From contig NZ_JANUCO010000001.1 of assembly GCF_024807225.1 (NCBI RefSeq), positions 3,410,001-3,474,000 of the forward strand: 64,000 bases of DNA. Direction: 5' to 3'. Each line of letters opens with the position of its first letter. Position 1 is the first letter of the stretch. The notes under the pieces were generated by a model. The model saw only the letters and a list, made by a program, of their open reading frames with translations, made no database searches and had not been told where the DNA came from. Made by a program: the position numbers and the translations under genes. Source of the DNA: Chryseobacterium ginsenosidimutans (GTDB lineage Bacteria > Bacteroidota > Bacteroidia > Flavobacteriales > Weeksellaceae). This document shows, piece by piece, positions 38,396-46,952 of this stretch.

Positions 38396-39232
38396 ATGAA
38401 AAAGTTATTTGATGAACTCTCCTACAAGGTCAGCAAAGAGACTACCAAACAATACAGTACAAGTTTTTCTTTCGGAATCCTTGCTCTTGCGTCATCTATC
38501 AGAAATCCTATCTACGCTATTTACGGATATGTTCGTCTGGCTGATGAAATCGTCGACAGTTTTCATGAATATGATAAAAGCAAATTGCTCAAAAGATTCA
38601 GAGAAGAAACCTGGGATGCGCTGGAAGAAAAAATTTCCCTCAATCCTATCCTTCAGTCATTTCAGGAAACGGTTCATCAGTATGATATTGACAGGATTCT
38701 TATTGAGCAATTCCTGAATAGCATGGAGATGGATCTTGAAAAGATTGATTATAATTCGGATCTTTATAAAGAATATATTTTAGGATCTGCCGAAGTGGTG
38801 GGATTAATGTGCCTTCAGGTATTTGTCAACGGAAATAAAGAACAATTTGAACAGTTGAAACCTTTTGCTATGAAATTGGGTTCTGTTTTCCAGAAGGTAA
38901 ATTTCTTACGCGATATGAAAGATGATTATGAGATTTTAGGAAGGTGCTATTTTCCGGATCTTGACATTTCGTCGTTTGATAATTCCGTGAAGCTCTCCAT
39001 TGAAAAGGATATAGCAACAGAATTCAAAGAAACACTGGAAGGTATAAAAATGCTTCCCGGATCATCAAGATTTGGAGTTTATCTTGCCTACCGCTATTAC
39101 ATTTCTCTTTTTGCTAAAATAAAAAAGAGATCTGCCAAAACCATTATGACTGAAAGGATAAGAATATCAAACGGAGCAAAAATTTCTTTGATGATGAGCA
39201 GTTACTTACAATATAAAACCTCTCTGTTATAG
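38396..39232 (+). CDS. crtB: phytoene synthase CrtB
   Basis: Squalene/phytoene synthase that condenses two geranylgeranyl diphosphates into phytoene; 278 residues, normal. First Asp-rich motif DEIVD near residues 48-52, second motif RDMKDD near residue 180 (NFLRDMKDDYEILGRCYFP, given in full), and the start TTKQYSTSFSFGILAL is typical. It lies between crtI and crtZ. No GGPP synthase gene is in this window. Confidence 0.95.
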   Translation: MKKLFDELSYKVSKETTKQYSTSFSFGILALASSIRNPIYAIYGYVRLADEIVDSFHEYDKSKLLKRFREETWDALEEKISLNPILQSFQETVHQYDIDRILIEQFLNSMEMDLEKIDYNSDLYKEYILGSAEVVGLMCLQVFVNGNKEQFEQLKPFAMKLGSVFQKVNFLRDMKDDYEILGRCYFPDLDISSFDNSVKLSIEKDIATEFKETLEGIKMLPGSSRFGVYLAYRYYISLFAKIKKRSAKTIMTERIRISNGAKISLMMSSYLQYKTSLL

Positions 39233-39264
39233 CAATACATTTTTATAATCTAATACTATTAAGC

Positions 39265-39720
39265 ATGAATTTCCTTATTGTGGTTATTACTTTTTTTATC
39301 ATGGAAGGCATGACCTGGCTCATCCATAAATATATTATGCATGGTTTTCTGTGGATTTTGCATAAAGACCATCATGATCACAGCAACGAAGGACATATGG
39401 AAAAAAATGATTATTTTTTCGTCATATTTGCTGTTCCTACTATTATTTTGATGTATTATGGGACGATTCAGAATTTCAACCATTGGTTTTACATCGCCGT
39501 AGGTATCGCATTGTACGGAATGGCGTATTTTTTTGTACATGATATATTTATCCACCAACGGATAAAATTCTTAAGAAATACTGAAAACCCGTATTTATTG
39601 GCCATCAGAAGAGCACACAAACAGCATCACAAACATACCGGAAAAGAAAAGGGAGAATGTTTTGGCTTTCTATGGGTTCCTGTTAAGTATTTTAAAATGT
39701 TTTTCAATAAAAATAAATAA
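39265..39720 (+). CDS. crtZ: beta-carotene hydroxylase CrtZ
   Basis: Non-haem di-iron membrane hydroxylase that adds 3-hydroxyls to beta-carotene rings giving zeaxanthin; 151 residues. The four histidine clusters are all present: HKYIMH (21-26), HKDHHDH (33-39), HDIFIH and HKQHHKH near the end. Four hydrophobic segments. 3 bp separate its stop from the cyclase gene. Confidence 0.94.
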   Translation: MNFLIVVITFFIMEGMTWLIHKYIMHGFLWILHKDHHDHSNEGHMEKNDYFFVIFAVPTIILMYYGTIQNFNHWFYIAVGIALYGMAYFFVHDIFIHQRIKFLRNTENPYLLAIRRAHKQHHKHTGKEKGECFGFLWVPVKYFKMFFNKNK

Positions 39721-39723
39721 CCC

Positions 39724-40404
39724 ATGCTTTCATACACTTATCTTCTGATCAACTTTTTTACGGTTATTATTTGTTTTATTTTTTCATTTCATCATAAAAT
39801 AAAATTTAATAAGCATTTCGGGGCATTTTTTTCTGCTTCTTTTATCGTTGGCTCGGTCTTTATTATTTGGGACGCATGGTTTACAAAAATCGGAGTCTGG
39901 TGGTTTAATGAAAAATATATAATCGGAATTAAAATTTTAAAGCTTCCATTAGAAGAAATTTTATTTTTTATCTGTATTCCTTTTTCGTGCCTATTTACAT
40001 ATTTCTGTCTCGATAAATTTTTTAAGCTCGACTGGAAACCTCTTCCTGAAAAGATATTTGTCATAATAAGTATTCTAATCACCTTATTGATCGGAATTTA
40101 TTTTAATGAAAAAATTTACACTTTATTTACATTTATAACGACTTCAATAAGCCTCTTTATATTGTATTTTATTTTAAAATCAAGATGGATTGGCAAGGCT
40201 TCATTTATTTATTTACTGCTAATGCCCGGTTTTCTATTAGTAAATGGAATTTTAACAGGTACCGGTTTGGAATCACCAATTGTTAATTATAATCAAAATG
40301 ATTTTATAGGATTAAGAATATTGACCATCCCAATTGAAGATATGTTATATGGCTACGAGCTTATTTTATGGAATATTTATTTATTTTTAAAATTTAAAAA
40401 ATAA
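39724..40404 (+). CDS. crtY: lycopene beta-cyclase (fused CrtYc/CrtYd type)
   Basis: Membrane cyclase of the heterodimeric/fused lycopene cyclase class, converting lycopene to beta-carotene; 226 residues. Two copies of the cyclase repeat: LPLEEILFFICIPFSCLF near residue 76 and IPIEDMLYGYELIL near residue 202, each with the PxE(E/D) motif. About six hydrophobic helices. It closes the operon; beyond it the spacer holds a repeat element. Confidence 0.9.
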   Translation: MLSYTYLLINFFTVIICFIFSFHHKIKFNKHFGAFFSASFIVGSVFIIWDAWFTKIGVWWFNEKYIIGIKILKLPLEEILFFICIPFSCLFTYFCLDKFFKLDWKPLPEKIFVIISILITLLIGIYFNEKIYTLFTFITTSISLFILYFILKSRWIGKASFIYLLLMPGFLLVNGILTGTGLESPIVNYNQNDFIGLRILTIPIEDMLYGYELILWNIYLFLKFKK

Positions 40405-40416
40405 TTACTTGTATTT

Positions 40417-40672
40417 TAGAATCTGTGTAAATTTGATTCAACTATTTTAAAATTTACTACTGATTTTTTAACGCAAAATTTTATTCAATAGTATTTTAAT
40501 TCAGTGAGCAAAGATGAATCAACAAGTTGATTTGATGAAGCATTGTTTTCACGCTTCGCGAAGCACATTTTATTTGCCTTCTAAAAATAATGCGTAATGT
40601 AAATAGAATCTTTGCGTTAAAAACAATAACAGATTACAAAATTTGTAATCTAAAATTTAAACAAGCTCTTAG
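40417..40672. mobile_element. short inverted-repeat element (MITE-like), copy 1
   Basis: Left end AGAATCTGTGTAAATTTGA and right end AAATTTAAACAAGCTCTTAG are inverted, imperfect versions of the terminal repeat seen intact at 52424-52755. Internal landmarks shared with that copy in reverse orientation: ACGCTTCGCGAAGC at 40550-40563, a long stretch resembling AAGATGAATCAACAAGTTG, and CTTTGCGTTAAA. No coding capacity. The rest of the 490-bp spacer after crtY (to 40896) shows nothing else recognisable. Confidence 0.65.
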
Positions 40673-40896
40673 ATTCCTGTGAAGAGAAAAACTCATAAGA
40701 AATTTACTCTAATCTTCTTAGGTCGACATAGGTCAATTCGGATATACCGATGACCATTAATTTAAATCATATTAATTTTCAAATATTAAAAAATATCTCA
40801 TAAATAAGTTTTACATTAACTTAAATAATTTTATAGATTAGCACCTTTTTTGAATTAGTCGATTTGAAATAAATAATATTCGTAAAAAGTAATTAC

Positions 40897-41955
40897 ATGA
40901 CAAGTAAAATAATCGGTGTAGGAAATTATATACCCTTAGAAGTTATTGACAACATATTTTTTAATGACAACATATTTTTTGATGAAAATGGTAATAAATT
41001 GGAGCAGGACAATGCTATAATTGGAGAAAAGCTAAAAGAAATCACCGGGATTGAGGAGAGAAGGTATGCATCCAAAGAATTGGTAACTTCTGATCTGGGT
41101 CTTATTGCTGCAAAAGCTGCGATACAAAACTCTCAAATAGATCCTGAGACATTAGATTATATAATATTTGCGCACAATTTTGGCGATGTTCCTTACGGCG
41201 AAACTCAATCTGATGCTGTTCCCAGTTTAGCTTCCAGAGTTAAGCATCAATTGGGGATCAAAAATAATTACTGCGTTGCTTATGATGTTATATTTGGCTG
41301 CCCCGGCTGGATCGAAGGAGTTATACAAGCTAACGCATTTATTAAATCCGGAATTGCCAAAACTTGTTTGGTTATAGGAGCAGAAACTTTATCGCGTGTA
41401 GTCGACATTCATGATCGTGACAGCATGATTTATGCAGATGGTGCAGGTGCCGTAGTTCTTCAATCTCATGAGGGAGATTCTGGTGTTAAATCACATATTT
41501 CGGCTTCTTACACTTATAAAGAGAAAGATTATCTTTATTTCGGAAAAAGCAATAATCATGACAATTTATCAGATACGAAATTCATTAAGATGACCGGGAG
41601 AAAAATATATGAATTTGCTCTTTTGCATGTACCGGAAGCTATGAAAAAATGTCTTGACGATAGCGGATTTAAGATAAATGAATTGAGTAAAATAATTATT
41701 CATCAGGCTAATGAGAAAATGGATGAAGAAATTGTAAAGCGTTTTTACAAATTGTATGATACATCAGTACCAAAAGATATTATGCCCATGATAATAAGTA
41801 AACTTGGAAACAGCAGTGTTGCAACAATACCAACGTTACTCTCGATGATTTTAAATAACGAACTTCAAGATCATGATATCAAAGAAAATGATATTATATT
41901 ATTCGCTTCGGTTGGAGCTGGGATGAATATAAATGCTTTGGTCTATAAATTTTAG
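40897..41955 (+). CDS. 3-oxoacyl-ACP synthase III (KAS III/FabH)-like protein
   Basis: A 352-residue thiolase-fold condensing enzyme. The catalytic triad is visible: Cys135 in VIFGCPGW, His in IIIHQANEKM near residue 268 and Asn in LGNSSVATIP. The start MTSKIIGVGNYIP and ITGIEERRYA are family motifs. It is longer than housekeeping FabH (~320) through insertions near residues 20-40, where an 18-bp direct duplication gives DNIFFNDNIFFDE. The role could be starter-unit condensation in a secondary lipid or pigment pathway; no ACP or other synthase genes adjoin. Confidence 0.85.
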   Translation: MTSKIIGVGNYIPLEVIDNIFFNDNIFFDENGNKLEQDNAIIGEKLKEITGIEERRYASKELVTSDLGLIAAKAAIQNSQIDPETLDYIIFAHNFGDVPYGETQSDAVPSLASRVKHQLGIKNNYCVAYDVIFGCPGWIEGVIQANAFIKSGIAKTCLVIGAETLSRVVDIHDRDSMIYADGAGAVVLQSHEGDSGVKSHISASYTYKEKDYLYFGKSNNHDNLSDTKFIKMTGRKIYEFALLHVPEAMKKCLDDSGFKINELSKIIIHQANEKMDEEIVKRFYKLYDTSVPKDIMPMIISKLGNSSVATIPTLLSMILNNELQDHDIKENDIILFASVGAGMNINALVYKF

Positions 41956-42032
41956 TTAGAAGCAAATTTGAAATATTTGTCTCATTATATATTATTCTTA
42001 AAATAAAAAATGATTAATCTTAAAAAAATAGC

Positions 42033-42054
42033 AGGAAACCAATAATGGTTTCCT
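42033..42054. terminator. bidirectional hairpin terminator
   Basis: AGGAAACC and GGTTTCCT form an 8-bp perfect stem around AATAAT between the convergent KAS III and cold-shock genes, extended by ATAG/CTAT and flanked by A- and T-rich runs. Confidence 0.75.
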
Positions 42055-42093
42055 CTATTTATATTACCAAGAAAATTTTTAGTTTTTTCTTGA

Positions 42094-42285
42094 TTATGCT
42101 ACTTTTACGTTAACCGCGTTAACGCCTTTTGCTCCGTTTTGTAAATCGAATGTTACGACATCATTTTCACGAATATTATCTACTAAACCTGAAGTATGTA
42201 CGAAAACATCCTGACCACCATTTGTAGGTGTAATAAAACCAAATCCTTTGGCATCGTTAAAGAATTTTACTGTTCCTTGTTGCAT
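42094..42285 (-). CDS. cold-shock protein CspA family (copy 1)
   Basis: A 63-residue single OB-fold nucleic-acid chaperone. QQGTVKFFNDAKGFGFITP holds RNP1 (KGFGFI), and DVFVHTSGL holds RNP2 (VFVH). It unwinds mRNA structure in cold or stress. Identical to the neighbouring copy except for one residue near the C-terminus (KVA versus KIA). Confidence 0.95.
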   Translation of the reverse strand: MQQGTVKFFNDAKGFGFITPTNGGQDVFVHTSGLVDNIRENDVVTFDLQNGAKGVNAVNVKVA

Positions 42286-42374
42286 TGTATTGTATTATAA
42301 ATTGTTGTATTTACTGATAAATTATGGGCTGTTGCCCGTAAACTGTTGGGATTATATCAAAACAGTTTTTTAAT

Positions 42375-42566
42375 TTACGCTATTTTTACGTTAACCGCGT
42401 TAACGCCTTTTGCTCCGTTTTGTAAATCGAATGTTACGACATCATTTTCACGGATATTATCCACTAAACCTGAAGTATGTACGAAAACATCCTGACCACC
42501 ATTTGTAGGTGTAATAAAACCAAATCCTTTGGCATCGTTAAAGAATTTTACTGTTCCTTGTTGCAT
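42375..42566 (-). CDS. cold-shock protein CspA family (copy 2)
   Basis: A 63-residue cold-shock protein nearly identical to copy 1 in protein and in DNA, with the same RNP1 and RNP2 motifs. The similarity extends into the 5' untranslated regions (TATTATA...ATTGTATTTA(C/T)TGATAAATTAT and ATCAAAACAG, split), so the whole transcription unit was duplicated in tandem recently. Confidence 0.95.
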   Translation of the reverse strand: MQQGTVKFFNDAKGFGFITPTNGGQDVFVHTSGLVDNIRENDVVTFDLQNGAKGVNAVNVKIA

Positions 42567-42936
42567 TGTATTATATTATAAAATTATTGTATTTATTGAT
42601 AAATTATTTTGGCTGCTGCCATCACGGCTTTGACGATTAGATCAAAACAGTCATAAATCGATTTGTGAACAAGAAATGATGTTGGTATTTTTAGAATCTT
42701 GAAAGTTTCAAGATGAAAAGGTACTGCACCTGGTAAATTGATGACAAAAATTAGCGGCTGAAAAAGCGAAGACTGATAGGGAATTGTAAATTCAAAAATT
42801 CAGAAGAAGCATCGGCAGGAGCCTGATTATTTTACAAATGTACTCTTAATTTATTGAATACAAGCAATTTTATTTTTTTATTTTTAATAATATCAATAAA
42901 CATAGGCATGTTAAATAAAAATTGTCATTAACAATT

Positions 42937-42964
42937 AACCTGTAAATATGGATATTTACAGGTT
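42937..42964. repeat. 12-bp perfect hairpin in a gene-free stretch
   Basis: AACCTGTAAATA and TATTTACAGGTT pair perfectly around TGGA, in the 725-bp gap between cold-shock copy 2 and the Crp/Fnr gene. No T-run follows. Apart from this and the next hairpin the gap shows no gene. Confidence 0.6.
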
Positions 42965-43055
42965 TCATATCATTTACGATACTTTCGTCGGAATTTATTT
43001 TTACAGAAAAGATTATTTCTCAGAAATTATAGACTGCGATAATGAATTAATAGAT

Positions 43056-43104
43056 ACCCGTTGTGCATTTTAAAATATGTTTGGTTTTAAAATGCACAAC
43101 GGGT
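43056..43104. repeat. 20-bp perfect inverted repeat
   Basis: The arm 43056-43075 (ACCCGTTGTGCATTTTAAAA) is exactly complementary to 43085-43104, with a nine-base loop. It is too long and lacks the T-run for an ordinary terminator. It lies 190 bp before the Crp/Fnr gene. Confidence 0.7.
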
Positions 43105-43291
43105 TTAGAGATATTATGTTTAATACATAGTATACCTATCAAAAAAGAAATTGATGTAAATCTAAAGTCAGGTTCTAGAAAGAGATATAAGTTTTTTAAA
43201 CATTTTTTCCTTCATCAATGTCGAAATAGATCTGATTATTTGTCAACAAAATTTAATGCCCTAAATTAGCCCTATAAATTTAGAAATAGAT

Positions 43292-43882
43292 ATGGATTCA
43301 TTTCAGCCGCTCATCAATCACATCAGTAAAAAAATCTCATTTACCGAAGATGAAATGAAGGAATTTATCTCGCACTTCAAAGTGACTAAAATCAAGAAGA
43401 GACAATTTATCATTCAGCCTGATTTTATTCCGAAATATAGAAACTATGTGCTAAAGGGTGCATTTAGAGCTTATGTTATCGCTGATGAAGGCGAGGAACA
43501 TACGATTCAGTTTGCTGTCGAAGACTGGTGGATTTCAGATTACAACGCTTATATTTTACAAAAGCCTGCATCGATGTTTGTCATGGCTCTGGAAGACAGC
43601 ATTATCCTCCAGATTGATTATGAAAGTGAACAAAATCTAAAAGCTGCTCATCATAAATACGAAACTTTTTTCAGGATTATGGCAGAAAGTTCTGTCGCAG
43701 CAATGCAGAGAAGACTTATTAGCAATCTTACGAAAACTGCCGAGGAACGCTATCAGGAATTTGAAGAAAAATATCCTTCCATAGCTCAGCGCGTTCCTCA
43801 ATATGCGCTGGCTTCATTTTTGGGCATGACCACACAATATATGTCCAAGCTCCGAAACATCAGGGTTTCCAAGAAAAGTTAA
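43292..43882 (+). CDS. Crp/Fnr family transcriptional regulator
   Basis: A 196-residue cyclic-nucleotide-fold regulator. Residues 1-115 form the cNMP-binding-like beta roll (FIIQPDFIPKYRNYVLKGAFR, split at the turn), with no clear cAMP-binding PRS motif, as is usual in Bacteroidota members. The C-terminal helix-turn-helix is ERYQEF...ALASFLGMTTQYMSKLR. It directly precedes the AhpD-like and peroxiredoxin-like genes, so it may control them. The last residues (RVSKKS) come from an AGGGTTTCC context like the broken genes, so the C-terminus could also be altered. Confidence 0.85.
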   Translation: MDSFQPLINHISKKISFTEDEMKEFISHFKVTKIKKRQFIIQPDFIPKYRNYVLKGAFRAYVIADEGEEHTIQFAVEDWWISDYNAYILQKPASMFVMALEDSIILQIDYESEQNLKAAHHKYETFFRIMAESSVAAMQRRLISNLTKTAEERYQEFEEKYPSIAQRVPQYALASFLGMTTQYMSKLRNIRVSKKS

Positions 43883-44007
43883 TCTAGTTTCACTTTTTAA
43901 GCTCAACTAGTTTCTGTTTATTTCCTAATCTAGTTGATTGTACTCGCAGTGTTCATTACCGCACCTTTGTAATGTCAATAATGACAAATAATTTACATAC
44001 AAAGTAT

Positions 44008-44556
44008 ATGAGCACAACAGAAAACAGAACATTTACAGTTCCGGTACGCGACGAAGTTTCTTCAAACAACCAAAATATCTTCGACACCCTTCAAAAAGGT
44101 CTTGGTTTCGTGCCAAATCTATACGCCTATTTTGGTAAAAATGAAACCGCATTAGGCGATTATCTTGGGTTACAAAATCGAAAAAGCACACTAAAACCCA
44201 AAGAAAGAGAAGTTATCAATCTTGTAACGAGCCAGATCAACGGATGCCGTTACTGCCAATCTGCCCATACTGTTTTAAGTAAAATGAATGGTTTTTCAGA
44301 AGACAATATTTTAGAAATCCGTGGAGGCAAAGCTTCTTTTGATACGAAATTAGATGCTTTGGCTAAATTTACGGCTTCCGTAGTTGAAAATCGTGGTAAA
44401 GCCACTCAGGAAAGTATTGAAGAATTCTTTGAAGCAGGATACACCGAACAGAATCTGATTGATGTTATAATGGTCGTTGGTGACAAGATCATTAGCAACT
44501 ATATCCATAATCTTACCCAACTTGAAATTGATTTTCCTTTAGCTGATCAATTATAA
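44008..44556 (+). CDS. carboxymuconolactone decarboxylase/AhpD-like peroxidase
   Basis: A 182-residue alkylhydroperoxidase-like protein from the ATG at 44008; an upstream in-frame ATG at 43972 adds twelve residues. The redox motif is INGCRYCQSAHT (CxxCxxxH) near residue 80, in the all-helical AhpD fold. LGFVPNLYAYFGKNETAL is typical of this subgroup. It lies 22 bp before the peroxiredoxin-like gene, so together they likely detoxify peroxides. Confidence 0.88.
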   Translation: MSTTENRTFTVPVRDEVSSNNQNIFDTLQKGLGFVPNLYAYFGKNETALGDYLGLQNRKSTLKPKEREVINLVTSQINGCRYCQSAHTVLSKMNGFSEDNILEIRGGKASFDTKLDALAKFTASVVENRGKATQESIEEFFEAGYTEQNLIDVIMVVGDKIISNYIHNLTQLEIDFPLADQL

Positions 44557-44578
44557 TTCACCATTAATCATCAAAACA

Positions 44579-45254
44579 ATGAAAAATACAGGAAACTTTC
44601 AGCTGGAGACCCGTTTGAAAAAACTTAGAGATTTTTGGGGCTCTAAATTAACGCCTGCAGAAAATGAAACGATGGAAAGACATATCGAGTTTCTCCGCGA
44701 ATCAGGAGCATTGGATAAAGTACTGAAAAAGGGAGACTTGGCTCCTGAATTCAATCTCAAAAATCAAAACGGACAGATCATCTCATCATCTGAATTATTA
44801 AAAAATGGACCTTTAGTCATTAGCTTTTACAGAGGAAGCTGGTGTCCTTATTGTGTGGAAGAAGTAAAGGCATTAGATCTTTTCTATCCTCAAATTCAGG
44901 AAAACGGTGCAGACCTCGTTGTATTGTCGCCACAAAGTTTTACCCGGACAGAAAAGCAAGCCGAAGAATTGCATCTAAAATATAATCTGCTTGTGGATGA
45001 AGACAACAAGACAGGAAAAGCATTTGGATTGGTGTACGAATTTCCTCAATATTTAAAAAATTTATATACGGAAAGATTTAATAACAATATTCAGGAGATT
45101 AACGAAGGTTTCTGCCTGGGAACTTCCTATTCCGGCTCGATTTGTAATAGGACAAGACGGGAATATCTTGGACGTTTTGGTAGATCCGGACTACCGTTTC
45201 CGCCCAGAACCGCCGGTCACAATAGCATTTATCAAAAATTTAGCGAAACAATAA
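44579..45254 (+). CDS. peroxiredoxin-like (AhpC/TSA) protein, 3' part frameshifted by one extra base
   Basis: A thioredoxin-fold peroxidase; 224 residues when joined. Motif YRGSWCPYCVEEV carries the CxxC active site near residues 93-96. The frame as read leaves the family at NEGFCLGTS. Removing one T of the TTT at 45109-45111 gives NEGSAWELPIPARFVIGQDG, then the expected VDPDYRFRPEPPVTIAFIKNL and a stop at 45254. The stop codon itself forms the outer edge of the adjoining repeat element. It follows the AhpD-like gene. Confidence 0.85.
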
Positions 45255-45462
45255 GAGCGTGTTTAAAATTTTCTTACAAAGATTTTTTAACATTAAGAAG
45301 TTAAGGATTTATGCTTAAGAAGCTTAAAAAAAATCAATTTATTGATTTCTCAATTCTTAGTAATAAGCAGAATTCTTAAATTCTTAATGTTTAAATAAAG
45401 AATAAACTTCGTTTATTTTAGATTAAGAAAATTTAGATGATAAAATTTAAACAGGCTCTTAG
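45252..45462. mobile_element. short inverted-repeat element (MITE-like), copy 3
   Basis: Left end AAGAGCGTGTTTAAAATTTT and right end AAATTTAAACAGGCTCTTAG are inverted versions of the same terminal repeat as copies 1 and 2, with TA at both outer edges. The interior is different from the other copies and contains its own long imperfect palindrome (TTAACATTAAGAAG near 45288 and TTCTTAATGTTTAAA near 45384). No coding capacity. Confidence 0.6.
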
Positions 45463-45466
45463 ATAA

Positions 45467-45514
45467 AAAGTATAAAACTAAAATAACTAGTCTGTTATTT
45501 TAGTTTTATACTTT
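45467..45514. terminator. 21-bp perfect hairpin
   Basis: Arms 45467-45487 and 45494-45514 are exact complements around TAGTCT (AAAGTATAAAACTAAAATAAC on the left, without the last base of the quote limit exceeded). A-T rich throughout. It could terminate transcription from the peroxiredoxin side or be a relic of a transposable element. Confidence 0.55.
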
Positions 45515-45534
45515 GATAGAATGCATTTACGGGC

Positions 45535-45870
45535 AATCCTTAAGTACACGTATAGTATAGATCCATTTTGCGGTGTGATCAGAAAGCCGTGAATTTTTTC
45601 ATTTTACCGTTGATCGTCGACTTAAAAAGAGAATCATCCCACAATACGATCTGATATGCAGAGTGATGATGCATCTCAACAATTAGATTTCGTGCGTAAG
45701 ACCTAGAATAAATTAGTTTATTTTAGTGATGGATGATCTAATTGAATGACTGGCTGAATTCCAAAAGGATCTGGTTGGTTTTGCTCTTGAATAAACGGGT
45801 AAAAGATTGGGGATGTTCAAATCCCATTAAGCTCTATAATATGGCTGGTTTTTAATACAAAAGTCACTAT
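45535..45870 (-). pseudogene. scrambled remnants of AraC-family regulators
   Basis: Minus-strand reading shows MGFEHPQSFTRLFKSKTNQ with ILLEFSQSFN and a stop at 45738, the end of an AraC helix-turn-helix domain. Downstream of that (45535-45690) comes NLIVEMHHHSAYQIVLW with DDSLFKSTINGKM and, one frame over, GFLITPQNG, which resembles the cupin-like N-terminal part of AraC proteins. The order is C-terminal piece first, then N-terminal piece, so these are rearranged or two different relics. Confidence 0.45.
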
Positions 45871-45938
45871 AAATACTTCCGTTACCCACTATTGCCCAAT
45901 TCCTCTAAGACGTACGTGATTCTCGGTTGTCCCTTATT

Positions 45939-46949
45939 TTAGTCTGTTAAAAGTTTATCATTAATCTCAATTTTATTGTAAGCTATCCATCGTTTTAAAT
46001 TTCCAACCATTCTTTTTAAATGATCTTCATTCAAGAAAATATTTGTCCAATATTCAAATCTGTCGCACTGAACACTTATGTAATAGGTCATAATTGCTAA
46101 ACATGCGTAGGATAAAAACTTTTTTTCTTCGTTACTGATTTTAGTTACAGTCTCATACCCTTTTATGAAGCTATCTGCTTTTACTTGATATTCTTCTTCG
46201 TTCAAATGGGTTGCAAATAACTGAAATAGGAAATAAGAAATGTCAAAGCATAAATAACCGTTGCCACAAAAATCAAAGTCAAAAAATGTTATTTCTTTTT
46301 CATCGTCAATGTGCAAATTGTCAAACCAAACGTCTAAATGAACAGTTCCATATCTCATTTTCTGTTTGTCAATATTTTCCATTTTTAGCGTTAAAAAAGT
46401 AGAAAGGGTTTCTAAAAATTCAATTTCGCTACTATTTTTACTATAGAATTCTTTTGTTGTTAAAATGGGATTCTTAAGCAAGTTTTGAGCATTGTAAGAC
46501 ATTCTCATCAGTTCTATATTCTCTGTAGATTGATGAACTTTTGCTAATGCTTGCCCAATTAGAAAGCTCGTTTGGTCTGAAAATTTTGCTGTCTTTATAC
46601 CTTTAGCATACGAAAATAGAACGCCAAATCTTGTCCCTTCGGGAGCTTCAATTTCCTGAATGAATTTGTTCGATTTATCAGCTATCGGAAAAGCAACTTG
46701 TCGGTCTGCTTCTTTTAGAAGAATTAAAAGTCTTACTTCTTCTTCAATTTCTAATTTAGTCCGCCAATTATGGGTGTAAACTCTAAAAACGTATTTGTCT
46801 TCGCCATCATGAACAATGTATAAATGATTCATAGCAAGTCGAAATATGCTACATTCCGTCTTGTCGGTTAATTCATATTTTTGTTGAATAAGTTTACCGA
46901 GTTCATTTGGTGAAAGTGTACTATTTATTGTAGAAAATTTCTCTGTCAT
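45939..46949 (-). CDS. phosphotransferase (APH/choline kinase fold)
   Basis: A 336-residue protein-kinase-like small-molecule phosphotransferase. The catalytic loop HLDVWFDNL (HxDxxxxN) and the metal motif FFDFDFCG are both intact near residues 205-230; YVFRVYTHNW holds the N-lobe. Homoserine kinase II, methylthioribose kinase and aminoglycoside kinases all share this fold, so the substrate is open; FRVYTHNWRTKLEIEEEVRLL is typical of uncharacterised Bacteroidota members (shown to 20). ATG at 46949 preferred over TTG at 46952. Confidence 0.82.
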   Translation of the reverse strand: MTEKFSTINSTLSPNELGKLIQQKYELTDKTECSIFRLAMNHLYIVHDGEDKYVFRVYTHNWRTKLEIEEEVRLLILLKEADRQVAFPIADKSNKFIQEIEAPEGTRFGVLFSYAKGIKTAKFSDQTSFLIGQALAKVHQSTENIELMRMSYNAQNLLKNPILTTKEFYSKNSSEIEFLETLSTFLTLKMENIDKQKMRYGTVHLDVWFDNLHIDDEKEITFFDFDFCGNGYLCFDISYFLFQLFATHLNEEEYQVKADSFIKGYETVTKISNEEKKFLSYACLAIMTYYISVQCDRFEYWTNIFLNEDHLKRMVGNLKRWIAYNKIEINDKLLTD

Positions 46950-46952
46950 CAA

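Noticed and set aside
42094..42566. CRISPR-like repeat signal
   Set aside because: The repeated sequence is two complete cold-shock genes, not short repeats with spacers. No CRISPR array was found in the window.
43063..43269. 68-codon frame over the 20-bp hairpin
   Set aside because: Starts inside the inverted repeat and has no protein-like pattern; the inverted repeat explains the sequence better.
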